NCBI RefSeq assembly: GCF_954871325.1
Contig: NC_088777.1
Location: 46,353,366-46,417,365, forward strand
Length of the DNA stretch: 64,000 nucleotides
DNA from: Gordionus sp. m RMFG-2023
Taxonomy: Eukaryota > Nematomorpha > Gordioida > Chordodea > Parachordodidae
Direction: 5' to 3'
The number at the start of each line of letters is the position of its first letter. Within the stretch, counting starts at the first letter, position 1. Under the pieces are notes generated by a model. It was given only the letters and a program-made list of their open reading frames with translations. It searched no databases and had not been told where the DNA came from. The position numbers were made by a program, and so were the translations under genes. Of this stretch, positions 35,548 to 48,040 are shown in pieces.

Positions 35548-35705
35548 AGAGACCTGCATGGCCGAGCCGGATTTAACTTTTTTTAAAATATCCAGACCTG
35601 GCCGAATATTTTAAAACCAAATATTTTGAATCGCAATCTTTATATTTAAAATAAATATAATATATTTTAAAAAAATACGGGCCAGGCCAAAATTTTTTTA
35701 GGGGA
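35548..35705. mobile_element. GC-rich foldback MITE, left part
   Basis: AGAGACCTGCATGGCCG begins the copy, at the block position equivalent to the copies at 3776 and 23545. The right end is lost near 35700. Confidence 0.5.
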
Positions 35706-37509
35706 CTCGAGCCCCTGCCCCTTTCCCTCAGTGACGCTTCTGCCATAAGTATTATTTCATCATAAGTATATATAAAATAAATGAGCTTGCTGGACTTGGG
35801 AAAATTTTCTGAGGCTAAAGGCCTGGACTCACAAACACAAATTTTATTTACGGCAGGCCTGGGCTGGGCTTAATCATAAAAGCAAGGCCCATGAAGGTCT
35901 GGTAATTCAGATATCTTTTGTCCAGAATATTTCTGTTTGGGATTTGTTTTTTTTATTACAAAAAGGTTAATCATCTTATTTAAAATTTGGGCACTGATCT
36001 GGCTGAATGTGACTTTTTATATATTTTTAAATCCATTTGAAGCAAAATAATATAACAAAAAAATAAGTACTATTTATTTTTAAATAATCTGATTTTATTT
36101 TATAACACAATAATTTGAATTTGATTCATTTTATAATTAAATTATATAATTATGGATACAATGATAAATAACCAAAAAATATATATTGTTGGAAACCCTT
36201 ATAGAAAAATATGGACTTAAATCAATTTTTTTAAAAAATGGTAAAATTAGTCCCAAATGGATATTTAATATTGGTACAGCCCTAACTTGAATATTGTACT
36301 ATGCAATACTGAAATTTATTTTTATTAGATGAAAACCCATGTCTATTAGAAAGAAGGGCCAGATATGGCCATGGACTAGCCCTTGAAAGTCTCTGGTATA
36401 AATATTGTTATTAATTGGTGCATTTAAAATCATTCATGATTTTTTTATTTATTTATTAAAATTTATAATAACATTAGAAAAAATATATCTAATATTGAAA
36501 TACTAAAGGTAGAAGAATTATACAACTTTTACTTTCATAAATTTGTTAAAATTATCTTTTGGTGAAGATTACGATTTAAAGATTAGGTGCATCCCTGAAA
36601 CAATGTTGCATCCCATTTGTGTTGTCTATTCGATCGTAATATATAGAGAACCGCCACCGCGTTCGAAAAATATGAGGGTTGCTCAATAATTGAGCAAGGA
36701 TATCAATGATGTGGGCAGCTGATTGCCTATAATAAAGACACTGATAGATAATATTATTTTAACCTACCTTTTTTTTTAAGGCAAAATCGCCTGAAGTTAT
36801 GAAAGGTCGTTTTCATATATAGTTGCAATTTTTTGATTCAAAGGCGATAAGAAGTCTTGATGTGAAATATCGATACATGTATTAAAATTATTTTTAAACA
36901 GAAGCAAATATTATCCGAAAAGCAAAGTTTCAATATTTGTGAAAATATTAGATTAATTTTATAATAAAATAAAGTATGTCAACTCCATTTCCCGTAAACT
37001 AAAGAATAACTTATAAAGGAATCTACTAAATTTGTATATTTTTTTAGTTACTATCTTAATTTGGAGAGAAGCCAATTCATTTCTGCATTTTTTAAAATTT
37101 GAATCTGTAGTTCAAAATATCCCATCATATTTAATTTCTTAAAATATTTCGTTTGCTTGCTTTGCTTATATAAAGGTATATAAAAAAGATTTATTTTTAA
37201 AGTGGTGATTAAATCAAATGCGAAGTCAAATATTTTAAGATATTATTTCGACATTCAGAGCCCCATATCTCAGTCGCTGTTTGGGGTTGTAATTTTTATT
37301 TTTATCTTAGTTATAAACATAGGAAACATCTAGTAAAAATTTTAGAAATATCTGAGGAGGTCGGGTTGAAACTCATGTTGATTTATCATGGAATTCACCA
37401 TATTTACGTATTCGCTCTATTAACCTTGATAAACAAAGGAAGCCCATTTAAATTGGTTAAGACAATACAAGTTATGTTTTTGATTGATCAAATCAACGTA
37501 ATCTTAGGT
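35706..37509. other. 3' flank of R10
   Basis: No gene was seen. The stretch is a shortened version of the standard subfamily A 3' flank, followed by the spacer at 37240-37500 that also occurs near 10240 and 17270. Confidence 0.5.
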
Positions 37510-38633
37510 TACTAATGTATATCTACCATATAAATTTCCTAGTTTTTTCGACATTAAATTTCTAAGTGTGGGGTTACCGAAAATTATTAGATAAGGATAA
37601 ATGAAATGCTTAAAGATTAGGAATAGATAAGCCAGTATATAATAATCAGAATAACAACTTTTGTAGAAAATATTGTGACTCAATCGTAATGGATTTCATT
37701 ATCATAATGGGTATTGAAAAAAAGAAAGTGATTGTGCTAAATACGCTGGCGATAATGGCAAAATTATGTAACATTGTATTTCTCATTGAATTACATCTCG
37801 ATACATTGGCATTTAAGTCAATGTGAGTGGTGGCAGGAATAATTGTCGATGCCATATATTTATCTTTTTTATATATAAAGTACCAAGTTTGAAAATTAAA
37901 GATCATTATAAATACGCAGGGTAATATAATAGCAACCACCAACGTAAATATATAGTATGCGTTGAAGAGGGCTTTAAATTTTACATTCTCCCGTATAGAG
38001 TATTTCCTTTTCAAGATGTTTTGGTCATTTTTAGTAAGATAAATATTCTTGTTAATTAGATAAGGTAAAGACGTTATAATGGATACCACCAATATGGATA
38101 ACATTATAAATCCGTCCCAATTTGATTGATTCTTTATCTAAGAATTTGATCTTGTAAAAAATGGGATATTTAATCGCGATAAAGCCTCTTACAGACATGG
38201 CGGCCATCAGAAAATGGGATAAAAACAAAAAATTGTAAATTAATATTTGTCGACATTTGGCAATTAACATCACTTCCAAAAGATTCATTTCGTCGTTAAA
38301 ACATATTCTGTCATCATATATAATCCAATGAAATCTGAAAGCGGTGATAATACAAATTATAAGACTTAAAACATGTATCCAGATCAGGTAATATCTGCAC
38401 TGGAAGGTGTAAAGTGATTTTAGCGATTTGCCAAAAGAACCTCTAGTTCCGGGTAATAAAGCATAGAGAACCAGAGCGTTTCCTATAAATCCGATAAAGG
38501 TCAACAAGCCGATAATGATAAGTATGGTCTTGCGGGATAAGTAAGAGGCCCTAAAATTTTTATGGTTAAGGGTCAAATCTGTAAAATTTTTAGTTGAGAC
38601 GCTATCGTTAAAAATGGTGAAAATGTAATCCAT
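37510..38633 (-). pseudogene. Receptor pseudogene R10, subfamily A
   Basis: A full-length copy with the normal MDYIFTIFNDSV start at 38633 and two frame breaks. The first is a GATT duplication near 38125, just before helix 4, identical to that in R8. The second is one extra base near 37672, between helices 6 and 7. The first 190 codons and the following 150 codons are otherwise open. Helix 3 ends in MSVRGFIAIKYP as in R8. The low damage suggests recent death, unless an unusual splice removes the breaks, for which I see no sign. Confidence 0.85.
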
Positions 38634-39395
38634 ACAACTGCGGTACGTATTTAAAATACAATGAATGATATAAATGTTTATATAAAATAATATATTATTT
38701 AGGTTGATTAATTTTATTATTAATTAGTAAAACATGAAATGATTTTAAAGTTAATTTTCTAATTATATTATTTTTTAAAAAATTAATTTGATTTCTTTAT
38801 AAAAAAAAATAGAGTCAAAAATTAAAAATTAATTTGATTTCTATATATATATATAAAAAGGGTCAAAAAAATTAGAAATTAATTATATTTATAATAATAT
38901 TAATTTACACTAAAATGAAATGATTAAAATAGTTAATAAACATAATATGGCGTATTAATTAGGCAGGGGTTATCACTCAAAAAAAGAAAAGGTTATTTTT
39001 TGTTGCCATTATTATAATCACGAAATGTCGCATGTCATTTTTCTTTAATTTTTAATTATTTTTAATTTTCTTTTCTTTTTTATTTCTATCATTTTGCGAT
39101 CTCTTTGGGTCGTTTTTAATCTTTATTTGTCATTTATTTCTCCTTCTCAATTTTTTTTATTAATTTTTTTCTCTCCTAAACCTGAGCTCGGTCCAACTTG
39201 AAATTTTGCATATTTATTAATTATTCCTATATAGCTAATCATAAAAAAATATATACCGATTTGATTTTTTGATCACTTACGGTTATTGACATTTATAATC
39301 TTTTAACAAAATTTAACATTATATAACTTTAAAGGTCTATCATTAGGCTATATAAAGAAATTTTGCAAGTGTTGTTTTAATTGATCAAGTCAATA
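38634..39395. other. 5' flank of R10, directly joined to R11
   Basis: Only 762 bases separate the R10 start from the R11 stop. The stretch is upstream-type flank of R10 without the TGTCAATC motif. The usual 3' flank of R11 is missing beyond about 35 bases. Confidence 0.55.
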
Positions 39396-40520
39396 CTATC
39401 CTAAGTTTCTAATATATCTACCATATAAATATCCTAGTTTTTCCGACATTAAACTTCTAAGTGCGGGGTTACCGAAAACTATTAGGTAAGGATAAATGAA
39501 ATGCTTAAATATTAGGAATAGATAAGCGACTATGTAATAATCTGAATAACAACTTTTGTCGAAAATATTGTACTCAATCGTAAGGCATGTCATTATCATA
39601 ATGGGTATTGAAAAGAAGAAAGTGACTGTGCTCAACACGCTGGCTATAATGGCAAAATTACGTAACCTTGTATTTCTCATTTGATTGCATCTCGATAAAC
39701 TAGTATCTAAGCCAATGTGAGTGGTGACAGGAATAATTTTCGCCATATATTTATCTTTTTTATATATAAAGTACCAAGTTTGCATATTAAAGATCATTAT
39801 AAATACGCAGGGTAATATGATAGCCACCACCAATGTAAATATATAGTATACGCTGTAGAAGGTTATATATGTTTCATTATCCCTAATAGAGTATTTCCTT
39901 TTCAAGATGTTTTTGTCATTTTTAATAAGATAAATATTCTTGTTAAATAGATAAGGTAAAGACGTAATAAGGGATGCCACCAATATGGATAACATTATAA
40001 ATCTGTCCCAATTTGATCCTTTATCTAAGAATTGGATCTTGTAAAAAATGGGATATTTTATCGCGATAAAGCTTCTTATCGACATGGCGGCCATCAGAAA
40101 ATGGGATAAAAACAAAAAATTGTAAATTAATATTTGTCGACATTTGGCAATTAACATCACTTCCAATAGATACATTTCATGGTTAAAACACCTTCTGTGC
40201 TCGTGTACAATCCAATAAAATCTGAAAACGGTGATGATACAAATTATAAGACTTAAAACATGTATCCATATCAGGTAATATCTGCACTGGAAGGTGTAAA
40301 GTGATTTAACCAATTTGGCAAAAGAACCTCTACTCCCGGGTAATAAAGCATAGAGAACCAGAGCGTTTCCTAAAAATCCGATAATGGTTAACAAGCCTAT
40401 AATGATAAATATGATCATGCGGAATAAATAAGAGTCCACCAAATTTTTATGGTTAATGGTCAAATCTGCAAAATTTGTAGCTGAAACGCTGTCGTTAAAA
40501 ATGGTGAATATGTATGCCAT
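39396..40520 (-). CDS. Intronless seven-helix receptor R11, subfamily A
   Basis: The open frame gives 374 residues from the ATG at 40520 (MAYIFTIFNDSV). A TTG three codons upstream is in frame, but the paralogues support the ATG. The layout is as in R2: GN in helix 1, no Asp in helix 2, SIRSFIAIKYP after helix 3, LPCVFI in helix 5, FFFSIP in helix 6 and YPYLIVFGNP in helix 7. The N-terminus keeps an NDS glycosylation site, but NFT has become NFA. Its own 3' flank is cut off; the nearest downstream AATAAA on the minus strand lies at 39213-39218, in sequence that belongs to R10's upstream flank. It is uninterrupted and probably functional. Confidence 0.83.
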   Translation of the reverse strand: MAYIFTIFNDSVSATNFADLTINHKNLVDSYLFRMIIFIIIGLLTIIGFLGNALVLYALLPGSRGSFAKLVKSLYTFQCRYYLIWIHVLSLIICIITVFRFYWIVHEHRRCFNHEMYLLEVMLIAKCRQILIYNFLFLSHFLMAAMSIRSFIAIKYPIFYKIQFLDKGSNWDRFIMLSILVASLITSLPYLFNKNIYLIKNDKNILKRKYSIRDNETYITFYSVYYIFTLVVAIILPCVFIMIFNMQTWYFIYKKDKYMAKIIPVTTHIGLDTSLSRCNQMRNTRLRNFAIIASVLSTVTFFFSIPIMIMTCLTIEYNIFDKSCYSDYYIVAYLFLIFKHFIYPYLIVFGNPALRSLMSEKLGYLYGRYIRNLG

Positions 40521-43046
40521 ACAATACAATCGTGAGTATTAAAAATTAATTAAAAAAATATAATGTATGTTTATCTAAAATAATACATTATTTTTGCTGA
40601 CTAATTTTAATAATTATTAGTAAAAACTGAATAATTTTTTTTAAATTAATTTTCTAATTATATTCTTTTTTAAAAATTAATTTGATTTCTTTATAAAATT
40701 AACAATTAATTTGATTTCTATATGAAAAAAAATGAGTCCAAAAAAAAATTTAGCAATTAATTAATATAATATCATTTTACACTCATTTAAAATAAAGAGG
40801 TTAAAATAGTTTATAAACACATTGCTGCGTTACCCCCCCCCCCCAAAGATAAAGGAGGAATAAGCACATGTTATTGGTTAAAATAAATTATTCAGATCTC
40901 ATTCCATAAGAAAAAGTCCTGATTAAAATATGAAAAGTGTCAATCGAGAGGAAAATTCTCAAAAAAGGGTTATGTTTTTGTTTTCATTTTAATCATCCTG
41001 AAATGTCATTTTTCTTCAATTTTGATTATTTTTTATTTTTTATTTCTCTTTTCTTTTTTATTTCGAAATTTTTGCGATCTCCTTACGCCATTTTAAAATC
41101 TATTTTTGTCCTCTTTTTCACAATATTTTCTTCTCATTTTTGACATTTCTTTCTTTTATCTCCTAAATCTGAGCTCGGCCCAACTTGAAATAATGCATTA
41201 TTTATTAATTATTCTTATAGCTATTCATAAAAAAATAATTGAGAGAATTCAAAAATACCTATTTGATTTTATGATCATCTCCGGTTATTGACATTTAAAT
41301 TTTTTTAAATAATATTTGACATTATATACCTTTAAAGGTCTCCAAAGGATTACTTTAATTCAGAAATTATAATGAAATCATTTGGTATATAAAAAAAAAT
41401 ATTAAAAGTTTTATTGCAGATGACGAAAAATTAAGAGAAATTTAAAAAATAAAGAGTGAGAGAATAATTAAAAGATAAAATAACACTACTAATCATGATT
41501 TAAATAATATCTAGACATCATAAATGTTTGAAGTCTCAAAATATAAAAGATAGTTAAAATTTAAAAATTTAAATTGTATTTTTTTTTAAAAATATTTCTT
41601 AAATTTAATATAAATTGTAATTTCATCTTGCAAACATTTTATTTTATGTAAAACTATTAGTTGTTAATTATTTCAAATACTTTTGGTTGAACATTATAAA
41701 TTTTATTTAGGGAGTAAATTTAAATATCATAGAAATGAGATTAAAAGAATAAAATTTTGCCATTATAAAATGATTCAAATGATATACCAATAAATTTAAT
41801 AAAAATATTCGCCGGGCACTCATTTTACAATATAAAATACATTGAACTCTGCTCAAGTTAAATAAAAAATTTTTGTGAAATAAAAAAAATCATAGCAATT
41901 CCAATTTCTTACTATCCAAAGGTTTTGTTACTTTTTTCTAATACTTTAAAAACTTTTAACTGGACTTAAAATAGATATTTAAAATTTTTTCATAATTTTG
42001 TATTTTCTTTTTTAAATATAAAATAATAGAAGTGTCAATTTCATACGAAACAAGACGTAGCTAGAGGTCTTTTCATTCGTAAAAACCTATTATTTTGTTG
42101 ACCCATTTATTAGTTCTCATTTGAAACTCATCATATTTGAGCCGATTTTCAAAAATGACTAACTACTTATTTTAGCCATAGCCATAAAATATTGCCCACC
42201 CCTCGAGATTTCGCTAATAGATTTTCAAAATTTTGTGCCATTTTCGATCAAAATCTTTAGGCCGTAATATTTTTCTGGATATAATATTCAAATTGGTAGA
42301 GGTACCGATATTATTGGAGCCCGATCCGTTATAACCGATATTAAATGGATATCGACTGACTACCGATTCGATATAATATCTGATTTTGTATTTTATAAAC
42401 ATAAGAATTGTTTTAATTTTTAAGGCATATATGTACATCTACTCATCTCATATACTTTTAAATATTATAGTGTCTATAAATATAAACTATATTTAAATAT
42501 ATTATATTGAACATAAAAAATAGAGCCTTATTGCATATCAATAAATTTTGGTTGTTGTTTAGCAAATTAGACTGTTAAGAATATTGATATATGTTGAATT
42601 TGCTGTATCTATCAGTAACCTTTTAAAAAATCGGCTCAAATACCGTTTGACAACCTTACTCATCCTATACCAAATCTTAAAAATTTTTTACTTTCAAATA
42701 CTTTTTTATATTTTTTTTTTGTAAATAATAATTTATAATTAAATTCATATATTACTAATGTTATACAGAAAAATGATAAATATACTTACTAATCTAATAA
42801 ACATAAATCCTTAGAAATGTTTTTAAAGTCGGAATTAAATCCGCTATGAAATGAAACTTTGGTCCTCGTAAGGCTAAAATGCTTATCTTTAGATCAAGTT
42901 ATGAGTATATTTGAGATATTGTGTCGAATTCAAATCCTTAATTATTTACATCATGCCGACAACAATATATTTATACCCATTCTGTTTCAACAAATTGCTC
43001 ATTAAGGAAATAAGTACCTAATCAAACATATGGGCCAGATGAGCCA
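40521..43046. other. 5' flank of R11 and unassigned DNA
   Basis: To about 41340 this is receptor upstream flank. Parts of 41755-41970 match 53930-54060 and 57590. A MITE remnant lies at 42520-42663, and 42770-42960 matches the 3' flank of R12 and R13. No gene was seen. Confidence 0.5.
40938..40951 (-). promoter_or_regulatory. Conserved upstream motif of R11
   Basis: The plus strand reads TGTCAATCGAGAGG, 418 bases upstream of the R11 start; one of five equivalent motifs. Confidence 0.3.
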
Positions 43047-43504
43047 CAGTAGCGTAGGCACTGGGAGATGAGGGGGTGTTTTGGGGAGTTCAACCCCCCC
43101 CCCCCCCCCCCTAAATGAAATTTTTAAAAAAAACTATTTTTATGTTTTTAATTTATTATAAATAATAATTCATCTAAAGTATTTGATTATTTATATATTT
43201 TTTTAAATATGAAAAATTTCATAAAATATATGAGAAAGTAAAGTAGATTGTTAATATGTTTGAGATTGAAATTTTTAAACCTAGAGTAGTTTTTAGACAA
43301 TCCAATCGCTCAAATATTGATGCATCTATGATTGAGGATTTTTATAAAATAAACATTTTTGTTCCCTTAATTGATACATTTTTATTTCAATTTAAAAAAA
43401 AGATTTATTAGTCATAATTTTATTATAAAAGCTTATATTTTCTTAACCTGTTGAGTCTAAACTCTTGATTACACTTGAAACACGAGAGGATATTAAGAAT
43501 ATCT

Positions 43505-45871
43505 AGTTAAATATGAATTTAAATATATAATTATTTTATTTATACTAAGGTGTTGTATAGAATAAATTGTAATTTATTTTATTCATTCATTGTATTTTAT
43601 AAAATGATTTTCTTTAATATATTAAATAATTAACTCTTAAATTAAAAATAAAATATATAGATATTTTATTAGACCATAGCAAAAGATTGTAGTAATATTT
43701 TTAATAAAATTAAATTTCCATTTATACACAATTCCCTGCTCACCTTAACATGGTGGCAGCGGTGGGATATTTTAAAATTTTAATTTAATTTTTAATAAAT
43801 ATAAATTAGATTATGGACACTGGAATTGTTATGCCAAATGGAAATGATTATGATCAAACTAAATTTAAGACGATTCTAAAAGATTATATACATTGAATTC
43901 TAATTATCATATCAGGTTGGATATATAAGGTAAAAAAATATTTATAAAATAAAGATATTGTAAAAAATAAAAATTGATAAAGAAATTAGACCAATTAATA
44001 AAAATATAATAAATATATTATTTTCACTTTCACATAAATATTATAAAAAAAATTTTTTATGAAAAGTAAATTAATTAAAATTTTTTGATGTTCAAAGACC
44101 ATTATCTTGTCCGGAAAATATTGGCGATATGCAATCCTATAGTGCTAAGGCTGAGAATTTATTTAAAGATAGTAAGCTCAACAGTAGATGTGAGGCTATG
44201 CTATCAACTATTAATTTACCCGATAAGATCTTTAGCTTAGTTAGGGCCATATCGACAGATGAGGAGTTTCAATCTCCAGAGGACTGAAATGAATCTTTTA
44301 TTTATTATTAAACAGGAAAATTATCATTATAATGACTATAAATACAATGAGATTTTAGTATCTAAAGAAAAAAATGATATATAAATATATCCATAAGATC
44401 ACATGGTGAAATTTTAAAAGAATATAATGACTGTAAAAATAATGATATAAATCTTAGTATTAAAATAACTAATGAAAATATGTTATTTAAAGAAATTTTA
44501 GTAACTAAAGAAAACTGTGATAACGTAAATATAACACATTATATAAATGAAGTAGATGAAATTCCCATACATAAAATTTAAAAAAAAATAGAATCCAAAT
44601 CGCATTTAAAGATTGACACTTACAAGTATAAAAATATCAAGATAAACAACACAAAAAAACATTTACTTTATTAATGATAAAGTGGATGAATTTTCCAAAT
44701 ATAAAATTTTAAAAATAATTGAATCTAAATTATGTTTTAAGGACAAAACATATCGAAATAGTGACGACTACTTTAAAATATTATTGAAGATAAAAGAAAA
44801 CAATAATTTTGAATTATTATTTGCTTTAAAAAATAAGGGCACAATTTAAATTTCTAAAGAGAGAGATGGATGTACAGACGTACATATCATCTTTTATTAA
44901 AAAATACATATAATAAAAAATTTATTTTTTAAAAAAACGCGTAATTAAAATAAATGTAAAACGATATATTATGAAATCTATTTAATAAACGCGAGATTTA
45001 AATAATATTACACGCGACTATCAAAAGGCTTATAAAATATTTAGAAAAATATAAGATTAATAATATTTTTTACTAAAAACTTTAATTTATAAATAAAATC
45101 TTGACTTAAAAATGATAAACATGATTACTCTCATGTAAAGTTAAAATTACTATAAGATGATATAACCAACATGCGTCAGATAAAACAAATAAAATTGAAA
45201 TTATTATTTATTTAAACATAAAAATCGACATATAAAAATAAATAAAAAATTATATAAAACGCGATATAATATAAAAAACGCAATATAAAAAATAAATTAA
45301 AACGCGAAAAATAGATTCATATTTGATTAATCATTCCATACAAATTATTAATTCTATTTCAATTAGACGATTCTTATTTTATTCCGACGTAATTCAATAA
45401 TTCCCGTATTCTAAAATCATTCACTTACTGGAATTCTTCGCATATATTCTATAACAATGATAATATATAACAGGTAGAAGTATGACAAAGTGAACGTCAA
45501 CGAAGTAGACAAAAAAACCGTTATGCAAAGATTGAACAACTAGCGCACAAGATCAAAGACTTAAAACTTTTTTTTATGCCCAAAGAGAACCTAGGCGGGG
45601 TTTCTTTGGAGGGTGGAATGTTAAATATGGATTTATATATATATAATTATTTTATTTATACTAAGGTGGTATAGCATAAATTGTAATTTATATCATTTAA
45701 TCATTGTATTTTATAAAATGATTTTCTATAAGTATATTAAATAATTAACTCTTAATTTAAAAAAAAATATATATAGATATTTTATTAGACCATAGCAAAA
45801 GATTGTAATTTTGTTATATTTTTAATAAAATTAAATTTCCATTTATACACAATTCTCTGCTCACCTTAACA
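43505..45871 (+). mobile_element. LTR retrotransposon, short, broken
   Basis: Fossil LTR element of 2.4 kb. LTRs of about 250 bases lie at 43505-43750 and 45619-45871, the right one running TG to CA. A 5-bp target duplication, TATCT, is at 43500-43504 and 45872-45876. A primer-binding-site-like TGGTGGCAGCGGTGGG follows the left LTR, and a purine tract (45608-45618) precedes the right LTR. The inner 1.9 kb is too short for a complete gag-pol and no pol domain is recognisable, so it is a broken or nonautonomous copy, superfamily uncertain. The LTRs differ at roughly 8-10% of positions by eye, pointing to an old insertion. It sits inside hAT relic C. Confidence 0.85.
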
Positions 45872-45876
45872 TATCT

Positions 45877-46290
45877 GTCAGAGCTTAACGCTGATGAAGG
45901 CGCTCATATGATAAGTTACTTTGTGATGTCGGATTTAGGTATAAAAATCTTGTCAGAATAGAGTATTCATTGAGTCCAAAAAATGCTCTGCAGGCCCTTT
46001 CCATGTGTAATCGCACTTTAGATTCCCTTCCTAATATCAAAACATTATTAATTATTTTAGCTACCTTATCAATTAGTACCTGCACTAATGAAAGGCCTTT
46101 TTCAACTTTAAAAAGTTAAAAACCTATTTAAGAAATACCACCAGTGAAAAACGTATAAATGGATTAATCCTATTAAATATATATAAGGAGATAATTCTAG
46201 ATAAAAATTTGATTCTAGATGAATTTTCAAAATATCGGAGAAAAGTACCTCTCTTTATAAATTTGAATCAAAAAATTGCAATATGATTAT
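45877..46290 (+). pseudogene. hAT dimerisation domain, DUF4371/ZMYM1 type
   Basis: Plus-strand readings across two frames give LPNIKTLLIILATLSIS, TCTNERPFSTL and RNTTSEKRINGLILLNI, which correspond to the C-terminal dimerisation region of DUF4371-type hAT transposases (normally ...LATLPVSTC..ERSFSTLK..KTYLR..M...R..GLALL.I). One frame change and other damage are present. It is the 3' part of relic C's transposase, cut off from its 5' part by the LTR element. Confidence 0.75.
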
Positions 46291-47123
46291 ATTAATTTTA
46301 ATATATAATATTTATAATATATTTTTTTGTAAAATAGATTCTTAGTTATAACATTTATATAATTTTTGTATTAACTCTTAAAATTTATGTAAATAATCAA
46401 AATACTGTCTATTATTTATATTTTCATAATATCGTCATATTTTTTTAAATACCATTATTTATATAAGAATTGCTTATATTTTATGTATAAATTAAAATTT
46501 TTTCTAAATAAGTTTTTCTACAATAAAATTTTTAAAATTATAATCTGTATAAAATATATTTTGAAATTTATTTTACAGGTTCAATCCTGGTAAGAACCAA
46601 AAAACTTTCAAGTTTTTCTTCGATGACTGATGTGTAAAGACATATGGTATGATGAATTTCGGAGCTTAATGATGACACCCCGGTCACCGACAGGCCTGGA
46701 CAGCCGGGTGCTAAGGATACCTGTCCAATAAACAAAATGAAGAAAACAAATAGAAATATGAATATGAAAGCTAGGGCGTTCCCTCCATGCGACGCGCAGG
46801 GTGTAGTCCTCCATCCTGTGAAAAGTAAAGAAAGGTCAAAGCAAAGAAAACAAGATTAGCAAGTTTGAATATTGGGACGCTTAAAGGTAAGACGAGAGAA
46901 TTGGCATCAATGTTGAACAAGAGAAAAGTTGATATAGCGTGCATACAAAAGACGAAATGGAAAGGACAGAAGACTTTGATGATTGGAGATGGGTATAAAT
47001 TGTAATATAATGAACTTGTTAGCAATAGGAACGGTGTCGGCATCATCCTCAGTCAAGATCTAACCTCCTCAGTTGTAGAAGTCAACAGGATCTCTGATAG
47101 ACTAATGAAGATAAATCTCTGCA

Positions 47124-47507
47124 TTGGTCAATCAATACATATGCTCCTCAAACGGGTTGCAAGAAGAGAAAGATGACTTTAGAGCTATCCTCGATGAAGC
47201 TGTAATGGAAATCCCTAAGGATGACCTAGTCACAATTGGTGGTGACTTAAATGCGCATGTGGGGAAAGCAAGAGATAGCTACAAAAGGCATCATGGTGGT
47301 TTTGGATATGGAGAAAGAAATGTTGAAGGAGAGCATATACTGAAATTTGCGCAAGCCTTCGACCTTGCCTTAACCAACACCTACTATAGGAAAAAGGATA
47401 GTCATTTAATAACATACGAAAGTGGTACAAGGAAAACAAAGATAGATTACATACTAATCTCTCGCAGAAGATTAAAAGATTTAATAGACTGCAAAGTCAT
47501 CCCATGA
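47124..47507 (+). pseudogene. RTE endonuclease domain, C-terminal part
   Basis: The 127-codon open piece contains TIGGDLNAHVGKA, then GGFGYGERN and KTKIDYILISRR, matching the DxN and SDH-region segments of the exonuclease-endonuclease-phosphatase fold in RTE elements. The preceding N-terminal part (near 46865-47100) is in another frame. It would nick target DNA during insertion if intact. Confidence 0.8.
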
Positions 47508-48040
47508 GAAGATATCGCCGCACAACACAAGCTACTAGTCATGGATTTACACATCTCAAATAAATCCACTCAAAACAAAATAAAACTGGAACCATGCATC
47601 AAATGGGGCAAATTAAAAACAATGACAGATGCCTTTGCAATCAATGCAAACATTGAAACAATAGATTCCTCACAAGTCAGTGAAAAAAATGTGGACAGAC
47701 CTTTCCTCCAGATTAATAGACACTGCCAAATCGACACTAGGCTTGACAAGAGGAGGCAACAAATCATATAAAGAACTATGGTGGTGGAATGAAGAGGTAC
47801 AAACCACTATACAGGAGAAAAAAGCCCTTTATAAAATATGGTATAAATCCAAAAACGCAGATGACAAGACAAGATACAAAAAATCCAAGAGATTAGCTAC
47901 AAAGCCGGTGGATAGAGCCAAATCTATGGCATACGATGACATGTACGAAGATCTACATACCAAAGAAGGGCAAAATAAAATACACAGATTAGCCAAACAG
48001 CGAGAAAGCTCCGAAAGTAATCAAAAATAAAGATGGGAAA

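Noticed and set aside
45885-46085. 66-codon minus-strand open frame
   Set aside because: It lies opposite the hAT dimerisation domain on the plus strand and is a shadow.
46565-46590. B-box-like GGTTCAATCC just before the LINE
   Set aside because: No A box or cloverleaf can be drawn upstream; one base is missing against the B-box consensus, so chance is more likely than a tRNA remnant.
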